DNA of 13,726 bases, from NCBI GenBank assembly GCA_910592005.1, contig CAJVPP010002723.1, forward strand, positions 1 through 13,726. The letters run 5' to 3'. Origin of the DNA: Funneliformis mosseae (Eukaryota > Glomeromycota > Glomeromycetes > Glomerales > Glomeraceae). Position 1 is the stretch's first letter. Every line of letters starts with the position of its first letter. Below the pieces are notes generated by a model, which worked only from the letters and a program-made list of their open reading frames with translations, had not been told where the DNA came from and ran no database searches. Shown here piece by piece: positions 9,739 through 13,726 of this stretch. Made by a program: the position numbers and the translations under genes.

Positions 9739-9744
9739 ACGCGT
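9739..9744. promoter_or_regulatory. MCB-like element ACGCGT
   Basis: ACGCGT is the Mlu cell-cycle box bound by MBF-type factors that drive G1/S genes in fungi. Here it is followed by another CGCG (9745-9748) in a CpG-rich patch that contrasts with the surrounding A/T-rich DNA. It lies just downstream of the candidate TATA box, about 170 bp before the ATG. A single copy is weak evidence, but it fits a chromatin factor needed in S phase. Confidence 0.4.
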
Positions 9745-9818
9745 CGCGTATTTTTTTTCTTCGTGTCAAACTCAACTTTAAACGACTTAAAAAACAAAAA
9801 AACTAAAAAAATATAACT

Positions 9819-9905
9819 GTAAAGTATCAATAAGACGTATAAAAGTTTTTATGTCTTTTAATATTTCCTTGTTCAACCTAACGAACATATTATTATTTTT
9901 GCTAG
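9819..9905 (+). other. Probable 5'-UTR intron of the DDT gene (87 bp)
   Basis: The donor is GTAAAGT at 9819. A near-perfect fungal branch sequence CCTAACG lies at 9877-9883, and the acceptor TTTTTGCTAG ends at 9905, about 24 nt beyond the branch A. The size agrees with the coding introns. Splicing would remove an upstream ATG at 9851, which otherwise opens a 30-codon frame overlapping the true start out of frame (9851-9943). A GTATAA donor at 9838 is an alternative. Confidence 0.6.
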
Positions 9906-9912
9906 CTAAAGA

Positions 9913-12645
9913 ATGGAGAAACGAAACCCCGCAAAAGTCTTAAGTAATCGTTCAAAACCTAAAAGGATAGCTTTAAGTGAAGTTTCTAATACTCAACTGC
10001 CTGCTTCGAAAGAATCTGAAATAATAAAACGTTGGTTACAGTCTGAAACACGTGACTCTGATTCACCAAAAGAAGTTGTTTACCAAACTAACTCACCTTC
10101 TACCGTGACAGAGGAAAATTCCGCTACACAGAAAACTACTATGTTTAATGGTACACGTGAACTAAACATACCAACTCCAAGAATCGTAGCTTCACCTACA
10201 AAAGTTACTTGGTATTACTCTCCGAGAGTCGTCATTCCTATCGTAACTCCGCCAGAAGTGACTGTTATTAAACCTAATTTTGAAGATATGAAATCTAATG
10301 AAAATCCTTCAGCGACAATCAAGAAAAATTCGAAAAAATCAAAGGCAAATACAAAGAAAAGTCAACCTAACAACAATAGTTCTTTATTAAATTGGTTCGG
10401 TCTTACAAGTGACCCCTCTCAAAAAGACACGAGTTCACCTAATACTACGTTAAATGAAATTGAAAATCCGAATGTCCTTAAAGAAATAACTAATCCACCA
10501 AATGTAAAAAAAAATTCATGATCTCCAAGATAATTTCATATGTTCATGTAGTAATATTAATTATACTTTATATTAGGTAACTTCGGAATCTCGGCCAGTC
10601 GCAAAGAGAAAGAGAGCCCCCAATACATCTAACTCTATTATTGTCGCTTCATTACCCACTTTTGAACATGTAAATTTGGAAATGATCGATATGGTGTTAA
10701 TTACAGATATATTAAGCATTTACGATTTTATTGTAAAATTCGAGAAGCTCTTGGAATTAGATCTCTCGTATAATAGGGATCGATTAAATTATGGTAGAAA
10801 ATTTTAACTTTACTTTAGTTATTATTATACACGATGAAGAAAACTGATAAAATGTATTAAATTAATTATGTTTATTAGATGATCTCGAAGAAATGATTTT
10901 GGATAACCAATTTCATACGTATCTAGCCTTTTTACAAGCTAGGTTGCTCTCTTTCCTTTACAAAGAGTCCGAAGAAGGATGCGACATAGATCTCGTTAAT
11001 TTACAATATTTTCTCATTGAAAGATTTCCTAACAGAAAATTTCTTTGTGAGAAAGAATATTCGGAATTTGATCCAAGAGAGCGAACGTCTGTATTTCTTG
11101 ACCTCATGAATGATGCATTACATACAAATAAACTTCGCGAGTACATAAGGGAATTGATGATGCCAGCAACTCACAAGAAAGAGAATGAGACTAGATCGGA
11201 AAGGATGAAAGAAATTAAATTTAAAGTAAATGAAATACGTGTCAAGATTGTTGACAAGGAAAATGAGATGAAAGCTATCGAAAATCAAATAAAGGAAATA
11301 CATATGAATTGTGAGCGCGAAGATGTGGAATTTCCTAATGCTGTCACTAAACGTCAAAGAATAGTCGCACAACGCAAGGCGGAGACCGAACTTCACGAAC
11401 ATTTAAAAGATGCAGCCGACGAAATTGAGATATTCTCCCATAGCTTAGATAAGTTGGAAATGGAGCATAAGGAACTTGATATGTTAAATAAGACTGAACG
11501 GAATCATGCTCTTTGTACTCTACGCGGTGGCTCTATTTTAAATCCATCCGGGCGTGATGAAAGGTTTTACATGGTTGCCAGGTTAGGACAAGACCGGGAT
11601 GGTAGATACTACTGGTTCTTTAGACCTTTAGGAGGCGTGTTTATCGAAACAATTAAATGGAATTACTCCGAGCAAGGTTCTGAAAATTCATCTTTGCCCA
11701 TAACTTCTTCGTCAGAATGGCAAATGATCGGTGGAATTGGCGAACTTAGAATGCTTATGGCAGCTCTTAATGCACAAGATGATAGGGAGATGAGTTTAAA
11801 AACGAATCTTAAAACATTGGAGAATGAAATCGAATCCACATTTGAAATGCTAAACTTACGGCTCGAGAAAAAAAGAGATGCACAAACCGAAAAAATGGAA
11901 GTTGATTCTGAAGAAGTTAAACTTATCATGAGTCAACGTCAAAAAAGCTTTTGGAAATTATTTGATACGGTTATCCGCAAAAAGAACGTTTGGTCATCAG
12001 AAGAATATCATGTGATAATGAAAGAGTATGTAAAGAGAAAAATCGCAGAATTCGAGAAAATCTTGCAAGAAGTGGATCTAAATTTGGTTTTCAAAACTTG
12101 CGAGTCGAATTCTAGCGTAAATGCTAGTGATTACGTAAATGAAATCAAAAGGATGATCTCTGAAACCGGTCTTATCTTTACGGACGATGATGATGCATCA
12201 TCTACTACTAGTTCCAAAAAAGATAAAAATTGGGGTTGGCTTTATGAGGTTGCAGTCAATTGGTATTCATTAGAAATTAAAACATTCTCTATATTGGCAG
12301 TTTGGTTGGATGTTATGATAAATTCCGGTGAACCCGTGGTTAGATCGATTAAGAGACGTATGCGAGAGCAGCTCTCGGAAAAATTCAAGTGTTCGTCACG
12401 TTTACGAAACAAAAAAGGCAAAGTCGTTGTATACAAGGAGGAAATCTCAGATGAAGATATAGGTGATGAGATAGATGGTGAAGAAAACGAGAACGAGGAT
12501 GGTAATTTTGAAGCGCAAAAGCAGGTAAGATTATAAAGAAGTTCTTTTTATAATGTCAACCTTATTAATATATATATAAATTTTTTCAAATTAGCCATCC
12601 AAATGGAGTTTCCGTCAAAGAAAGAGAGTAGCCTATATTAACTAG
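9913..12645 (+). CDS. DDT/WHIM domain protein, probable ISWI-type remodeller subunit (four exons, 834 aa)
   Basis: Exons 9913-10503, 10577-10793, 10879-12524 and 12595-12645 join in frame to 834 codons plus stop. An in-frame TAA lies two codons before the ATG. Residues 1-230 are basic, Ser/Pro/Asn-rich and probably disordered, with KKNSKKSK and KRKR patches that suit nuclear import. Residues about 233-302 match a DDT domain (MVLITDILSIYDFIVKFEKL, then the LNYDDLEEMIL helix). Residues about 338-362 resemble WHIM1 (FLDLMND..LREYIREL). Charged coiled coils fill about 370-480. Residues 505-526 carry the WHIM2/WSD hallmark (LGQDRDGRYYWFF ... GVFIE). About 550-580 resembles WHIM3 (ELRMLMAAL ... REMSL). 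An acidic stretch (791-814) precedes a basic C-terminus, RQRKR. In this family DDT contacts the remodeller ATPase, and WHIM modules act with linker DNA or the HAND-SANT-SLIDE region. No WAC, PHD or bromodomain is seen, so it is simpler than Itc1/ACF1/BAZ proteins. The exact complex is inferred. Confidence 0.9.
10504..10576 (+). other. Intron 1 of the DDT gene (73 bp)
   Basis: It runs from GTAAAAAAAA to TTTATATTAG, with ATTAATTAT as a branch candidate about 20-25 nt before the acceptor. It is phase 0, after Asn197. Without splicing the frame stops at 10519-10521. With it, translation continues into VTSESRPVAKRKR and the DDT domain. Confidence 0.85.
10794..10878 (+). other. Intron 2 of the DDT gene (85 bp)
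   Basis: It begins GTAGAAAATT, a weaker donor, and ends ATGTTTATTAG. It splits codon 270 after its first base. Splicing joins NY to DDLEEMIL inside the DDT domain, the continuity expected for the family; reading through meets a TAA at 10805-10807. Confidence 0.85.
12525..12594 (+). other. Intron 3 of the DDT gene (70 bp)
   Basis: A strong donor CAG/GTAAGA and an acceptor CAAATTAG define a phase 0 intron. If retained, the protein ends after VRL (stop at 12534-12536). If spliced, it gains a 16-residue tail rich in Arg and Lys (RQRKRVAYIN). The donor quality and the size match to the other introns favour splicing. Confidence 0.75.
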
Positions 12646-12756
12646 TTAAATTTGATAATAATGCAAAGCGCAATAATAATTTTCATGTATTAGAATAATA
12701 GTTTGTATGATTGAATATATATATTAATAGGATATTTAGATAATTAAAGAAAATTT

Positions 12757-12762
12757 AATAAA
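12757..12762 (+). terminator. Candidate poly(A) signal of the DDT gene
   Basis: AATAAA occurs 112 bp after the stop codon and is followed within 15 bp by a TTGTTTT stretch. This is a plausible 3'-end signal, though A/T richness makes such words frequent. Confidence 0.4.
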
Positions 12763-13638
12763 GTTGTTTTAATAATAAACTTTCGTTACGATCCTGGTCT
12801 CGTTACGTAATTAGTAAAAAATTTTCCTATTTGTTACTTATCATTTGTTCATTTTTTCATTTAAAGAATATTTGTTATCCTTAAAAGTAAATAAGGAAGT
12901 CTTTTTTGTAATACATTTAACTATATGAGTTATTTATAGTTATTAATATATTAGTAGTAATCTCTTAGATTGTTTAGCAGGTAAATTTGTTTACAAATAG
13001 TATAAAATTAATAATATCAACTTATTTAGTAAATATTTTAAATTTATTAAAAGTTTAATTTTAAAGATCAATATATATTAAATTTTTTAAAAATTCTTAA
13101 AATTTAATTAATCTCAAATAATTAATTATAAACAATTTTATTGAATTTAATTAATTTAATTAAATTTTTGTTATATATTAATTATTTTACTACTAATAAA
13201 ATTGTTAATTTTTTAATAAATTATTTTTTTATAATAATTTTATAATAATTAATGTAATTTTTAATATTATTAAAAATTAATAAAATTTTTTAATATAAAA
13301 TTTTTTTAAAAATTACAACTTTTTAAATATTAAATATAATTCAAAAATAAAATTACTATTATGTAATATATATTTATAAAAAAAATTAATTTTTTGCAGT
13401 ATAAAACCTTTATAATAGGAACTTAAAATATATTAATAAAATTTAATCCTATGATTAGATCTTAATCAAATAAAAAAATTGATTTATAAAAATGAATCGA
13501 TTTATAAATTAAGTTTTTTTACAATTTTATAAATTACATAAACATTATATAACATATATATGAGTCAATCAAAAACTAGAATTTAAAAATCATATGAAAC
13601 AATTTATTTTATTTTATTTTATTATTTTATTATAAATT
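12763..13638. other. AT-rich non-coding DNA downstream of the DDT gene
   Basis: No gene is visible. A small GC-containing patch at 12783-12807 carries TCGTTACG twice (12783-12790 and 12800-12807). From about 13000 the sequence is nearly pure A/T, with AATTTAATTAATT-type words. Around 13602-13630 there is a degenerate ATTTT microsatellite. Confidence 0.55.
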
Positions 13639-13690
13639 GCATCAAGTATTACAAGGGAGACCGTCCCAAATAAGGAAATCGGTTACACAA
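13639..13690. other. Possible transposon end, cut by the window edge
   Basis: This short stretch (TACAAGGGAGACCGTCCC, then AAATAAGG and AATCGGTTACAC) stands out from its A/T-rich surroundings. It resembles the TACAGGG...TCCCAAA style of Tc1/mariner termini. GGGA and TCCC could pair. No partner end is visible inside the window, so this is only a suggestion. Confidence 0.25.
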
Positions 13691-13726
13691 TTTATTAAAA
13701 ATTTTTTTTATACAGTATATAATACT

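Noticed and set aside
10958..12436. Several 60-95-codon minus-strand frames inside the DDT gene
   Set aside because: They are antisense shadows of a coding exon with clear domain signatures, and their sequences have no recognisable family features.
1..13726. CRISPR array, rRNA, tRNA or bacterial-type operon features
   Set aside because: None was found by eye. Spliceosomal introns and domain content show eukaryotic nuclear DNA.

Overview
The window looks like nuclear DNA of a filamentous fungus with an extremely AT-rich genome. Its two genes carry short spliceosomal introns (70-85 bp) with GT..AG ends. The exons have ordinary codon variety, while the intergenic DNA is almost pure A/T (positions 2934-3036 contain no G or C at all). 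This style, with small DNA-transposon derivatives in the AT-rich parts, suggests an early-diverging lineage such as the arbuscular mycorrhizal Glomeromycotina (Rhizophagus-like). That assignment is an inference from composition and style, not from a search.

Layout. Positions 1-6990 are non-coding and repeat-rich. There is a degenerate ACTCAACT/GAGTTGAG-type repeat with a 28-bp perfect palindrome (about 55-240). A diverged direct duplication follows (241-346 and 428-536), then AT desert. Two miniature inverted-repeat elements are well supported: a pogo/Tigger (Tc1-mariner)-like element at 1687-1858 with TA target duplications, and a hAT-like element at 6008-6219 with a perfect 8-bp target duplication.

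Positions 6994-8541 (minus strand) hold a three-exon gene for a 462-residue protein with an N-terminal SAM domain, a long acidic disordered linker and a C-terminal PH domain. It is probably a membrane- or cortex-associated scaffold. Positions 9913-12645 (plus strand) hold a four-exon gene for an 834-residue protein with DDT, WHIM1 and WHIM2/WSD signatures. It is probably an accessory subunit of an ISWI-type chromatin remodeller. The two genes are divergent and share a 1.37-kb intergenic region. That region holds a TATA box, E-box-like CACGTG/CACATG sites, an MCB-like ACGCGT, and a likely 5'-UTR intron just before the DDT gene. After 12645 the window returns to AT-rich DNA with a few transposon-like scraps at the right edge.

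The two proteins show no sign of acting together beyond sharing the intergenic region. Both gene models were assembled by hand from splice signals, frame continuity and domain continuity. In particular, exon 1 and the SAM half of exon 2 of the minus-strand gene, and exons 2 and 4 of the DDT gene, lie in short frames that simple ORF calling would miss.
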